NCBI GenBank assembly: GCA_964433135.1
Contig: CAYSQW010000002.1
Location: forward strand, 62,001 to 126,000
DNA from: CAYSQW01 sp964433135
Lineage (GTDB): Bacteria; Acidobacteriota; Aminicenantia; Aminicenantales; Aminicenantaceae
Length of the DNA stretch: 64,000 nucleotides
Direction of reading: 5' to 3'
Under the pieces are notes generated by a model. That model made no database searches and was not told the DNA's origin. It saw only the letters and a list, made by a program, of their open reading frames with translations. Below, one piece after another: positions 41,854 through 49,690 of the stretch. The first letter of the stretch is position 1. Each line of letters opens with the position of its first letter. The translations under genes and the position numbers were made by a program.

Positions 41854-43842
41854 TCAGCCCCCGAACAGGGTGAAGAACTCCAAGGCGTGCTGCATCCAGA
41901 GCAGCCAGCGTGAAGTCCATTTGTAAGGGGCGACGGGATTCGGTTCGGCGGTCCAGGAGTTATTGGTGCGATCGAGTTCGATGACAAACTTGAAAGCGGG
42001 ATCCACCTCGACCCGGGTGATTTGCGAAGGACTCTCGTAGCTGAATTTGGTCCAGCGGTATTTGCCGTCCCACGTTTCGCGGGCCGTGTGTCCGTCGGAG
42101 AAGGTGACGTCGATTTCAACGGGAAGCTCGACCTCCCCCAAACGGCGGATGACGACTTCGGAATGAAGCTCCTGGGATTCGCCGCCGCTCCCATCGTTGA
42201 ACTTGCCTTCGAACCAACCCCTGAGCGGTTTGAGGCGCCGGTTTCGCACCCGGCCCACCGCGTAGTCGAGCTTGCTCGAACCGTAGACGAATTGGTCGAG
42301 GAACCAGCTCATGTCTTCCCCTGCGAATTCTTCGACGATATCGTAAAAATCACGCGGTTTAGGATGCTTGAACCACCAGCGGGTGGAGTACGCTTTGATC
42401 ATCTCCGCCCAAACGTCTTCTCCGAGATGACGTTTGAGGGTGCGCAGCATCAACTCTCCCTTGGAATAGGACTGCGAACCGCCCGTGCCGGCAAGAAACA
42501 TCCAGGCGGGGCGCTGCAGGATGTCGTTGGTCTGGGCACCGCGGTAGGAAGATATGGCCGAAGTCTGCTCCACCTCGATCGGTTTTCTCGCCTCGGGGAA
42601 CACGACGGGGATCCCGAAGTAGCGCTTACTGTAAGCGGGCTCGCCATACGCTTCATACAGGATCTCGGTGTCGAGGAAAGAATTGAAGCCCTCGTCCATC
42701 CATGGATTTTCGGCTTCGTTGCTGCCGACCAGTCCGTAGAAATAGCCGTGACCGAACTCGTGAATGATCACGAATTCGGTTCTTCCGATATTTTCCCTGT
42801 GGATGAAATAGGAGCTGCTGGTGAACAGGGTGGGATATTCCATATTGGATGTGCCGGTGTTGTACCCGGTGTTCACGCAAGTGATCGTGCTGTAGGGGTA
42901 ATCGCCGTACCAGAGACTGGCGTACTTGAGTCCGTTCTTGATCGCCTCCAGAAACATTCCCTGCAGGTGCTTGTGATAAGCCTGCATCAGCAGGGTGATC
43001 TCGACGTTTTTCCCCGGGGCGAACTCATAGACCTCCTTGTGTTCGAAAAAATCCGGATTGGCCGCCCAGGCGAAATCGTGGACGCTGTGCTGTCGGAAAA
43101 AATGCGTGGTGGTGCCGTCTCCGTTGTCGCGTTTCTCGAGGTGTTCCCCGGTCGCGCCGACAACAAAATCGGAGGGCAGGGTGATGCGCACTTCATAGGT
43201 CCCGTAATCGGCGAAAAACTCGGTGGACTCATGGTACTGATGGCAGTTCCATGAGCCGTCCTCGAATACCGCGATCTTGGGAAACCACTGTGCGATGAAG
43301 ATGTCGCTTTTATAGAATCCGGCCCGGCGGATATTGCGGGGGAGCTTGGATTCGAAATTGATGCGGAGCTTGATGGTTTGGCCCGGTCGCACCGGTTTGG
43401 GCAGCGGAACGGACATGACCGTTTGGTCGTAGATGTTTCCGTCATCGGGCTGCTCGAAGCGCATACGGGGCGTCAGATCGGTCTCGTCGTAGAACGAATC
43501 CGCCGCAAGCACCATGGATTTCACATGGCAGTGCCCCCAATCGTTCTCCGTGAAAGCTCCGATATTGTAGCGCCGGCGGCCGGCCAGGCTTTCGGTCAAA
43601 AGCGTTGTGCGGTCGTTCTGGAAGGCGTTCCAGTAAAGGTGAAACCAGAGTTCCGAAGCCGGCTCGTCCGTACTGTTGGTCCAGGTCAGTATTTCCGTAC
43701 CGGTTATGAGCTTGGTCTCCGGATCCAGCCGCACGTCCATTTTGTAGCTGGCGACCTGCGGGCAGAAAGTGGTCTGGGAAAAGGCTGCCGTACACAGGAT
43801 AAAAAGCGAAATGAATACGGGTGTGAAGCGGTTATATGACAT
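41854..43842 (-). CDS. M1-family metallopeptidase, secreted (copy 2)
   Basis: A 662-residue paralogue of the downstream gene: same domain order, zinc site VIIHEFGHGYFYG and Glu in WMDEGFNSFLD. The GxMEN-like segment reads TSNMEYPTLFTS, and the C-terminus is WLLWMQHALEFFTLFGG. The signal peptide (about 1-22) predicts secretion. It starts after a perfect GAGGAGGATAT site and is followed by copy 1 after 27 nt, so the pair arose by tandem duplication and diverged (alignment by eye suggests about half the residues are identical). Substrate specificity may differ; peptide uptake for amino-acid fermentation is one possibility. Confidence 0.92.
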   Translation of the reverse strand: MSYNRFTPVFISLFILCTAAFSQTTFCPQVASYKMDVRLDPETKLITGTEILTWTNSTDEPASELWFHLYWNAFQNDRTTLLTESLAGRRRYNIGAFTENDWGHCHVKSMVLAADSFYDETDLTPRMRFEQPDDGNIYDQTVMSVPLPKPVRPGQTIKLRINFESKLPRNIRRAGFYKSDIFIAQWFPKIAVFEDGSWNCHQYHESTEFFADYGTYEVRITLPSDFVVGATGEHLEKRDNGDGTTTHFFRQHSVHDFAWAANPDFFEHKEVYEFAPGKNVEITLLMQAYHKHLQGMFLEAIKNGLKYASLWYGDYPYSTITCVNTGYNTGTSNMEYPTLFTSSSYFIHRENIGRTEFVIIHEFGHGYFYGLVGSNEAENPWMDEGFNSFLDTEILYEAYGEPAYSKRYFGIPVVFPEARKPIEVEQTSAISSYRGAQTNDILQRPAWMFLAGTGGSQSYSKGELMLRTLKRHLGEDVWAEMIKAYSTRWWFKHPKPRDFYDIVEEFAGEDMSWFLDQFVYGSSKLDYAVGRVRNRRLKPLRGWFEGKFNDGSGGESQELHSEVVIRRLGEVELPVEIDVTFSDGHTARETWDGKYRWTKFSYESPSQITRVEVDPAFKFVIELDRTNNSWTAEPNPVAPYKWTSRWLLWMQHALEFFTLFGG

Positions 43843-44046
43843 ATATCCTCCTCTTCATGGGTTTCATCCTAATAAAGTCATCCTGCTTTCGCAAGGCTCC
43901 TTTTGAAAATAATCTTGCGTCGCGTTTAAGATGATCGGTTGCATCGCCGGGCCGCTTTATGGAAAATAGAGGGGATTTTGAAGAAGAGAAAGCGGCCTCT
44001 TATTTTATGGAAAGGGAAATCGATAAAAGAGAAGAAAGGCGGAAAA

Positions 44047-44766
44047 ATGAAAACCGATGATTTGTTTTACACCATAGCGGATGAAGTTTTTTCTCTTGAG
44101 CCCGGATACATTCGGGGAGTCGTCCTGGCTTTTGATGTCGCGAACGGAAAATCCCCGGATGAAGTCACCGGACTGCTGCGCCGGGCCGAAGCGGACATTC
44201 GCGACCGGCTCGATCTGGAGACGCTGGTGGATCACCCGAGGATCGCTTCCTGGAGAGAAGCTTACCGGGCCTTCGGAACCAAACCGAACAAATTTCGCCC
44301 CTCCATGGAGGCCATGGCCCGCCGGGTGCTTAAAAACCAGGAGCTGCCTACGATAAATACCCTGGTCGATCTCGGAAACATTATTTCCCTGCGGCATATC
44401 ATCCCGGTCGGCGGGCATGCCGTTGATCTGGTGGAGAACGACATCTCCCTTCGTACCGCAACCGGAGAGGAGGAATTCATTCCCTTCGGTTCCGAACAGG
44501 CGGAGAATCCGATGCCGGGAGAGATCATCCTGGCGGAGGAGAACACCGCAATCACACGCCGCTGGACCTGGCGACAGGCCAATCACACCCTGACGCTGCC
44601 ATCCACCACGGCGATCGAATTCAATGTGGACGGCCTGCCGCCGGTATCCCATTCCGAGATCGAGGATGCTTGCCGGGAGCTCGGCGCTTTGATCGAGAAA
44701 TACTGCGGAGGACGCACCCGCTTTGAGATCCTGAACCGGGAAAATCCGCGCATGAAACTTGCCTGA
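44047..44766 (+). CDS. B3/B4 tRNA-binding-domain protein
   Basis: A 239-residue cytoplasmic protein consisting of a B3/B4 domain like that of the PheT subunit. Typical features are AYRAFGTKPNKFRPSMEAMARR and LPTINTLVDLGNIISLRHIIPVGG, with the FIPFGSEQAENPMPGEIIL edge. Stand-alone B3/B4 proteins are thought to hydrolyse mischarged aminoacyl-tRNA or act in related metabolism, but function is unproven. The ATG at 44047 is preferred over an upstream in-frame extension because of AAAGGCGG. An intrinsic terminator follows the stop codon at once. Confidence 0.88.
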   Translation: MKTDDLFYTIADEVFSLEPGYIRGVVLAFDVANGKSPDEVTGLLRRAEADIRDRLDLETLVDHPRIASWREAYRAFGTKPNKFRPSMEAMARRVLKNQELPTINTLVDLGNIISLRHIIPVGGHAVDLVENDISLRTATGEEEFIPFGSEQAENPMPGEIILAEENTAITRRWTWRQANHTLTLPSTTAIEFNVDGLPPVSHSEIEDACRELGALIEKYCGGRTRFEILNRENPRMKLA

Positions 44767-44796
44767 CATCCCTGTCTCGGGCCGGGATGTTTTTAT
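44766..44796 (+). terminator. Intrinsic terminator after the B3/B4 gene
   Basis: ACATCCC (44766-44772) pairs with GGGATGT (44784-44790), and a TTTTTATTA tract follows. The stem begins inside the stop codon of the B3/B4 gene. Confidence 0.8.
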
Positions 44797-44808
44797 TATA
44801 CAAATACA

Positions 44809-44837
44809 TTGACATTTTAAAATGAATGGATTTAAAT
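44809..44837 (+). promoter_or_regulatory. Possible distal promoter facing the his operon
   Basis: A perfect TTGACA (44809-44814) is followed after 17 nt by the weak -10 TTAAAT (44832-44837). It points toward hisG, but the scaffold gap lies in between, so the real distance is unknown. The stretch between this site and the gap holds no gene. Confidence 0.35.
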
Positions 44838-44893
44838 ACGTGGCATGTGTTATTCGGTGAGTTACTTTCTGCGCTACTGCAAAGTCAAATCCA

Positions 44894-44948
44894 ACCTTCA
44901 TTGTAACTAGCCGCCCTTCCTTTATTTTCCGCATCACTTTTTCCGCGC
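44894..44948. repeat. 55-bp direct repeat, left flank of scaffold gap
   Basis: The 55 bp directly before the N-run are identical to the 55 bp directly after it (45049-45103). A length equal to a common assembler k-mer suggests that the two contigs end in the same graph node. Confidence 0.9.
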
Positions 44949-45048
44949 NNNNNNNNNNNNNNNNNNNNNNNNNNNNNNNNNNNNNNNNNNNNNNNNNNNN
45001 NNNNNNNNNNNNNNNNNNNNNNNNNNNNNNNNNNNNNNNNNNNNNNNN
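44949..45048. other. Scaffold gap (100 N)
   Basis: Exactly 100 undetermined bases between two identical 55-bp flanks. Apparent reading frames crossing it are meaningless. True size and content are unknown; it may be zero-length or contain further copies of the flank. Confidence 0.99.
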
Positions 45049-45103
45049 ACCTTCATTGTAACTAGCCGCCCTTCCTTTATTTTCCGCATCACTTTTTCCG
45101 CGC
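45049..45103. repeat. 55-bp direct repeat, right flank of scaffold gap
   Basis: Identical to 44894-44948. After it follows 69 nt of apparently non-coding leader up to the hisG ATG. Confidence 0.9.
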
Positions 45104-45172
45104 TCCGCTAAAGTGATTCCCGTTGTTGCGGACGCTGTTCCGTTGGATGGATATTTATCCAAGGAGGATCCT

Positions 45173-46027
45173 ATGCCTGTATTGAAAATCGTTATCCCAA
45201 AAGGGCGCATGTTCGCCCAAATCTCGTCTCTTTTCTCTGATGCCGATATCAAGGTGGAGGTGCATGACCGTCACTATATCCCCCGAATCGGCGATCCCGA
45301 GATCGAGGCCAAGATTTTGAAACCGCAAAATATCGCCACCTTGATCGAAATGGGGGCCCACGATGCCGGATTTACGGGTCGGGATTGGGTCGTCGAATCC
45401 GGAGCGGAGGTTGAGGAAGTCATGGATTTGGAACTGGATCCCGTCCGGATCGTGTCCGCTGTTCCTCAGTGCGTTGTTCTTGAAGAGATGTTGAAGCGGA
45501 GGATTCTCGTGGCCAGCGAATACGCCGGCATCGCATCCAGGTATCTCGAATCGAAGGGATGCGCTTACAGGCTTCTGCGCACATTCGGCGCCACAGAGGT
45601 CTATCCGCCCGATGACGCCGACATGATCGTCGAAAACGTAAGCACCGGCTATACGCTCAAGCGGCATAAACTGAAGATCGCCGATGAAATCATGCGGTCT
45701 TCAACCCGTTTCATCGCGAATCGAAAAGGGATGGAAGATCCCTGGAAGCGGGAAAAAATCGAGGAACTGAAGATGCTTTTTTCAGCCGTTCTCAATGCTC
45801 GAAGCCGGGTGATGATAGAGATGAACGTGGTTCAGGAAAAACTGGAGTCCCTCGTCAGCATTCTACCCTGCATGCGGGTTCCCACGGTTTCCAAACTGTA
45901 CGGTGATCAGGGATATGCGATCAAGGTCGCGGTGCCCCGAAGCAGGACCGTTAAGCTGATACCGCAGCTGAAGAAAATCGGGGCCACGGATATCCTCGAA
46001 TATGAATTCAAGAAGGTGATTCCGTGA
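45173..46027 (+). CDS. hisG: ATP phosphoribosyltransferase, long form
   Basis: Catalyses the first and regulated step of histidine synthesis, joining ATP and PRPP. The 284-residue protein is the long HisG type. It has KIVIPKGRMFAQI at the N-terminus, HDAGFTGRDWVVESGAEVEE, the ENVSTGYTLKRHKLKI block and a C-terminal ACT-like regulatory domain (about 215-284) for histidine feedback inhibition. The stand-alone catalytic module needs no HisZ, and none is seen. ATG 45173 follows AAGGAGGATC; the open frame to the left (45113) enters the repeat. It opens the his operon. Confidence 0.96.
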   Translation: MPVLKIVIPKGRMFAQISSLFSDADIKVEVHDRHYIPRIGDPEIEAKILKPQNIATLIEMGAHDAGFTGRDWVVESGAEVEEVMDLELDPVRIVSAVPQCVVLEEMLKRRILVASEYAGIASRYLESKGCAYRLLRTFGATEVYPPDDADMIVENVSTGYTLKRHKLKIADEIMRSSTRFIANRKGMEDPWKREKIEELKMLFSAVLNARSRVMIEMNVVQEKLESLVSILPCMRVPTVSKLYGDQGYAIKVAVPRSRTVKLIPQLKKIGATDILEYEFKKVIP

Positions 46028-47085
46028 AAGTCCTGAAGGCTTCTCTGCGCCGTTTGGAGGAATACCGGGTGCCCGAGCGGAGAGCCCGGATCAAGCTGGA
46101 CCAGAATGAGGGAAGTGTTGATGTGCCCGGGCGGCTCAAGGAGAAAATCCTCCAGCGGATCTCCTCGATTCCATGGAATCGCTATCCCTCGGGTCAGCCC
46201 TCCGATCTGCTGGAACGGATCGGTGCCTACGCCGGATTCGATCCCGAGGGAATCCTTGCGGGAAACGGTTCGAATGAGTTGATCCAGACCGTGATTTGCG
46301 CCTGTCGCAATCCCGCCGGAAGCGTCGCCTTCCTTGTCCCCGGCTTCTCCGTCTACGGTCGTGTCGCATCCGCCATGGATGCGGCCGCCATACCCGTACC
46401 CCTTACGGGCGATTTTCGTCTGGACGCAGACGCCGTGATTGAAAAAGCGGCTTCCGCCGATGTCGTTTTCATCGATTCCCCCAATAATCCCACGGGGTAT
46501 CTCGTCGATCTTCCGGAGGTGCGCCGGATCGCGAAATCCGTCGAGGGTTGGGTCGTTGTGGACGAAGCCTACCATGAATTCTGTGGAAAAACCGTCCTTC
46601 CGATACTGGAGGAATGCGGGAATATCATCATTCTCAGAACTTTTTCCAAGGCCTTGTCGCTGGCCGGTTTTCGGTTGGGATATCTCATGGCGGATCCTTC
46701 CACGGTCCGTCAGCTGCGAAAAGTCCGGCTTCCCTTTTCCGTCGGAATGTTTCAGCAGACGGCGGGAAGCTTGATTCTCGAAGACGAAAAGTGGATCCGC
46801 CGAAGGATTTCAGCCGTCATACGGGAGAGGGAGCACATGTTCCGGGAAATGATGAATATCAGGGGAATCCATGCGTTCCCATCACAAGGCAATTTCATCC
46901 TTTTCACCCCTGAAGTCCATTCGGCCGGTGTGATCTGGGAAGGTTTGTTGGACCGGGGGATTCTCATCCGGCGTTTCGATACGCCCCGGCTGGATAATAT
47001 GCTGCGCGTTTCGGTCGGATCCCCGGGGGAGAACCGGGAGTTCCTTCATGCTCTCTCCGATTTGACGCGGGGGAGAGGCGAATGA
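46024..47085 (+). CDS. hisC: Histidinol-phosphate aminotransferase
   Basis: A PLP-dependent transaminase of fold type I making histidinol phosphate. The 353-residue product has GNGSNELIQTVICA, SPNNPTGYLVDLPEV, the VVVDEAYHEFCG Asp-Ala-Tyr block and the PLP Lys in TFSKALSLAGFRLGYL, with a final Arg in MLRVSVGSPGEN. The GTG start overlaps the hisG stop by 4 nt (GTGA), and the end overlaps the HAD gene (ATGA). Confidence 0.95.
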   Translation: MKVLKASLRRLEEYRVPERRARIKLDQNEGSVDVPGRLKEKILQRISSIPWNRYPSGQPSDLLERIGAYAGFDPEGILAGNGSNELIQTVICACRNPAGSVAFLVPGFSVYGRVASAMDAAAIPVPLTGDFRLDADAVIEKAASADVVFIDSPNNPTGYLVDLPEVRRIAKSVEGWVVVDEAYHEFCGKTVLPILEECGNIIILRTFSKALSLAGFRLGYLMADPSTVRQLRKVRLPFSVGMFQQTAGSLILEDEKWIRRRISAVIREREHMFREMMNIRGIHAFPSQGNFILFTPEVHSAGVIWEGLLDRGILIRRFDTPRLDNMLRVSVGSPGENREFLHALSDLTRGRGE

Positions 47086-47756
47086 AAGCTCTGCTGTTCG
47101 ATATGGATGGGGTTTTGGTGGATGTATCCCGGTCATACCGGTGGGCGATACAGGAATGCGTCCAGCGCCTGAGCGGCGGGAACGTGTCTCTCCGTCGGAT
47201 TCAGGAATATAAAAACAGGGGCGGATGGAATGACGATTGGGCTCTTACCCGCAGGATCATTGAAGAAATGGGGGGCTGCGCTGACATGGATCGCGTTATT
47301 GAAATCTTTCAGGAAATTTATATTGGAGATCATTTCAACGGATTGATCCGCCGGGAAAAGTGGCTTCTCGAATATACGGAGGTTGCTCTGCTCGCCGAAC
47401 GCTATCCTCTTGGCATCGTGACCGGGCGTCCGCGCGCGGAAGCGGCTTATACGCAAGCACGCTTTAAGATGGAACCCTATTTTCAGGTGTGCGTCACCCG
47501 GGATGACCTTCCGAAGGGCAGAGGGAAACCCGATCCCTGTGGGCTTAAAAAAGCTCTGTCCCGGCTGGGTTGTTGCTCCGGGTATTATGTCGGCGATTCC
47601 GTGGATGACATGAAGGCCGCGGTCGGCGCGGGGTTGGATCCTATCGGGGTTATCCCCCCGGGAGAGCGGGGTACCCGACTGGAGGAGCGGCTTCGGCAAT
47701 CCGGAGCCCGGGTGATCATCAAAGATATAAATCTGATCAAGGAGGTTCTCAGATGA
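47082..47756 (+). CDS. HAD-family phosphatase in his operon, candidate histidinol-phosphatase
   Basis: A 224-residue HAD subfamily IA protein: motif I LLFDMDGVLVDV, a C1 cap (about 15-95), motif II GIVTGRPRAEA, motif III Lys in GRGKPDPCGLKKAL and motif IV YVGDSVDDMKAA. The operon otherwise lacks a phosphatase for histidinol phosphate: hisB here is only the dehydratase. This gene sits between hisC and hisB with ATGA overlaps on both sides. It is therefore the best candidate for that step (inference from context; HAD specificity cannot be read from sequence). Confidence 0.8.
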   Translation: MKALLFDMDGVLVDVSRSYRWAIQECVQRLSGGNVSLRRIQEYKNRGGWNDDWALTRRIIEEMGGCADMDRVIEIFQEIYIGDHFNGLIRREKWLLEYTEVALLAERYPLGIVTGRPRAEAAYTQARFKMEPYFQVCVTRDDLPKGRGKPDPCGLKKALSRLGCCSGYYVGDSVDDMKAAVGAGLDPIGVIPPGERGTRLEERLRQSGARVIIKDINLIKEVLR

Positions 47757-48361
47757 AGCGCAAGGCCGGGTATTCCCGTAAAACGAGAGAGACGTCCATA
47801 AAAGCGGTGTTGAATATCGACGGAAGCGGCGAGGGGCGGATTATAACCCCGATAGGATTCTTCACGCATATGCTGGAATCGTTCACGCGCCACGGTTTGT
47901 TCGATCTGGATTTCATGGCCCAGGGTGATCTTCAGACGGATCAACATCATCTCATCGAAGATTCGGGACTGGTGTTGGGACAGGTGTTCAGCAGGGCTCT
48001 GGGGGGGCGGAAAGGAATTCTCCGTGCCGGATATTTCGTCTTTCCCATGGATGAGGCTCTGGCTGTGTCCGCCGTGGATATCGCAGGACGCCCTTATCTG
48101 CAATTCGATGCTGACTTTAAACGGCGTTTTTGCGGTGATATGGATACCGATCTGCTGGAGGATTTCTTTCGGGGATTTTCAATCGGTCTTCAATGCAATG
48201 TGGTCGTTCGGATGCCTTTCGGGAGGAACGATCACCATAAGATGGAGTCGGTGTTCAAAGCTTTCGGCCGTGCCCTTAAGACGGCCTGCAGTCTTGAAAT
48301 AAGAAGCGGGGATCGGATCCCGAGCATGAAAGGAGTGATTGATGAAAATCGCGGTGATTGA
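47753..48361 (+). CDS. hisB: Imidazoleglycerol-phosphate dehydratase
   Basis: Converts imidazole glycerol phosphate to imidazole acetol phosphate. The 202-residue monofunctional enzyme has the Mn ligand motifs in FFTHMLESFTRHG, DQHHLIEDSGL and GRNDHHKMESVFKAFGRA. It lacks the HAD phosphatase domain of E. coli HisB, which the preceding gene may supply. The ATG overlaps the previous stop (ATGA), and hisH begins 20 nt before the hisB end. Confidence 0.96.
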   Translation: MKRKAGYSRKTRETSIKAVLNIDGSGEGRIITPIGFFTHMLESFTRHGLFDLDFMAQGDLQTDQHHLIEDSGLVLGQVFSRALGGRKGILRAGYFVFPMDEALAVSAVDIAGRPYLQFDADFKRRFCGDMDTDLLEDFFRGFSIGLQCNVVVRMPFGRNDHHKMESVFKAFGRALKTACSLEIRSGDRIPSMKGVIDENRGD

Positions 48362-48944
48362 TTACGGAGCCGGGAATCTCAATTCCGTCGTCAAGGCATT
48401 CCGCCACCTGGGTGCCGAAGTCGGTCTGGTCCGTTCGGCGGCGGAATTGGGCGGCGCGGAAAGGCTGGTGCTGCCGGGGGTGGGCTCATTCGGACATGCG
48501 GCCCGGAGGATCCGTACGTGCGGATTGGCATCCGCTCTGCGGGATTGGATCGAAACGGATAAGCCTTTTTTGGGGATCTGCCTGGGAATGCAGCTTTTGA
48601 TGACGGGAAGTGAGGAGTGTAACGTGTGCGAAGGTCTTGGACTCCTGAAGGGAACCTGCCGTAAATTCGACGGCAAACGGGTTCCCCAGATGGGTTGGAA
48701 CAATATCCTTATTGAACGGCCTGCGACTCTGCTCTCCGGGATGGGCGAACGGGATTATTTCTATTTCGTTCATTCCTATTTCGTGGATCCGGAAAGCCGG
48801 GAGGCGGTTGTCGCGCACACCGAATACGGCTTGCGATTCGTTTCCGTCGTCAAGTGCCGCCGGGCATGGGGGGTTCAATTTCATCCGGAAAAGAGCGGAG
48901 AAACCGGGCTTAAGCTTTTAAAAAACTGGATGGATCGATGCTGA
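48342..48944 (+). CDS. hisH: Imidazole glycerol phosphate synthase, glutaminase subunit
   Basis: Class I glutamine amidotransferase that feeds ammonia to HisF. The 200-residue protein has the nucleophile Cys in GICLGMQLLM and the His-Glu pair in WGVQFHPEKSGETG. ATG 48342 with AGGAGTG upstream lies inside the end of hisB (20-nt overlap); the frame also opens one codon earlier with a TTG. The end overlaps hisF by 7 nt, ensuring stoichiometric production of the two subunits. Confidence 0.96.
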   Translation: MKIAVIDYGAGNLNSVVKAFRHLGAEVGLVRSAAELGGAERLVLPGVGSFGHAARRIRTCGLASALRDWIETDKPFLGICLGMQLLMTGSEECNVCEGLGLLKGTCRKFDGKRVPQMGWNNILIERPATLLSGMGERDYFYFVHSYFVDPESREAVVAHTEYGLRFVSVVKCRRAWGVQFHPEKSGETGLKLLKNWMDRC

Positions 48945-49690
48945 CGAAAAGGATTATCGCGTGTCTCGATGTGGATGAAGGTTTCGTCGTCAAAGGAACC
49001 CGTTTCAAAGATATCCGCCGTGCGGGAGATCCTGTGGAACTGGCGGGGAAGTATGCGGAACAGGGTGCTGATGAACTTACGTTTCTGGATATAGGAGCCA
49101 CGGTTCGAAGCCGAAAAACCATACTGGAAGTGGTCGAAAAGGTGTCCGCCCGGGTATTCATCCCGCTGACCGTGGGCGGGGGCATCAAAAGCCTGTCGGA
49201 TATGCGGGATCTTATGAATGCAGGGGCTGACAAGCTGTCCCTCTGTTCGGCCGCACTCTCCGATCCCGAAATCATTTCAGAGGGGGCTTCGGTTTTTGGA
49301 TCACAATGCATGGTGGTATCGATCGACGCCAAGCGTGAGGGGGGATTCTGGCATGCTTATGTCCAAGGAGGGAGAGTGGATACCGGCGTGGATGCTCTGG
49401 AATGGGCCGAAGAATGCTGCCGATTGGGCGCCGGGGAGATCCTGCTCAATTCCATCGATAAGGACGGCACCGCTTCCGGCTATGACCTGGAATTGACCTG
49501 CAGGGTGGCTCGCTCCGTCACCATACCTGTAATCGCTTCCGGAGGCGCCGGAGGATGCGCGCAGATGCATGAAGCCCTGACTATCGGTCGGGCCGATGCG
49601 GTTCTGCTGGCATCGATGCTCCACTATGGAAAGCTCACCATTCCCGAGATAAAACGATATCTGAAAAGGAAAGGACAGAAAATCCGATGA
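48938..49690 (+). CDS. hisF: Imidazole glycerol phosphate synthase, cyclase subunit
   Basis: A TIM-barrel cyclase forming IGP and AICAR with ammonia from HisH. The 250-residue protein has catalytic Asp in IIACLDVDEGFVVKG (Asp11 equivalent) and VVSIDAKREG (Asp130 equivalent), and the phosphate loops PLTVGGGIKSL and VIASGGAGGCAQM. The end overlaps the following fusion gene by 4 nt (ATGA). Confidence 0.97.
   Translation: MLTKRIIACLDVDEGFVVKGTRFKDIRRAGDPVELAGKYAEQGADELTFLDIGATVRSRKTILEVVEKVSARVFIPLTVGGGIKSLSDMRDLMNAGADKLSLCSAALSDPEIISEGASVFGSQCMVVSIDAKREGGFWHAYVQGGRVDTGVDALEWAEECCRLGAGEILLNSIDKDGTASGYDLELTCRVARSVTIPVIASGGAGGCAQMHEALTIGRADAVLLASMLHYGKLTIPEIKRYLKRKGQKIR

Noticed and set aside
42022..43254. 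Plus-strand frame of about 410 codons opposite the second M1 peptidase
   Set aside because: Antisense shadow of the peptidase gene with no family similarity.
44005..45252. Minus-strand frame crossing the N-run
   Set aside because: The apparent continuity depends on undetermined bases and lies antisense to the B3/B4 gene and the repeat.
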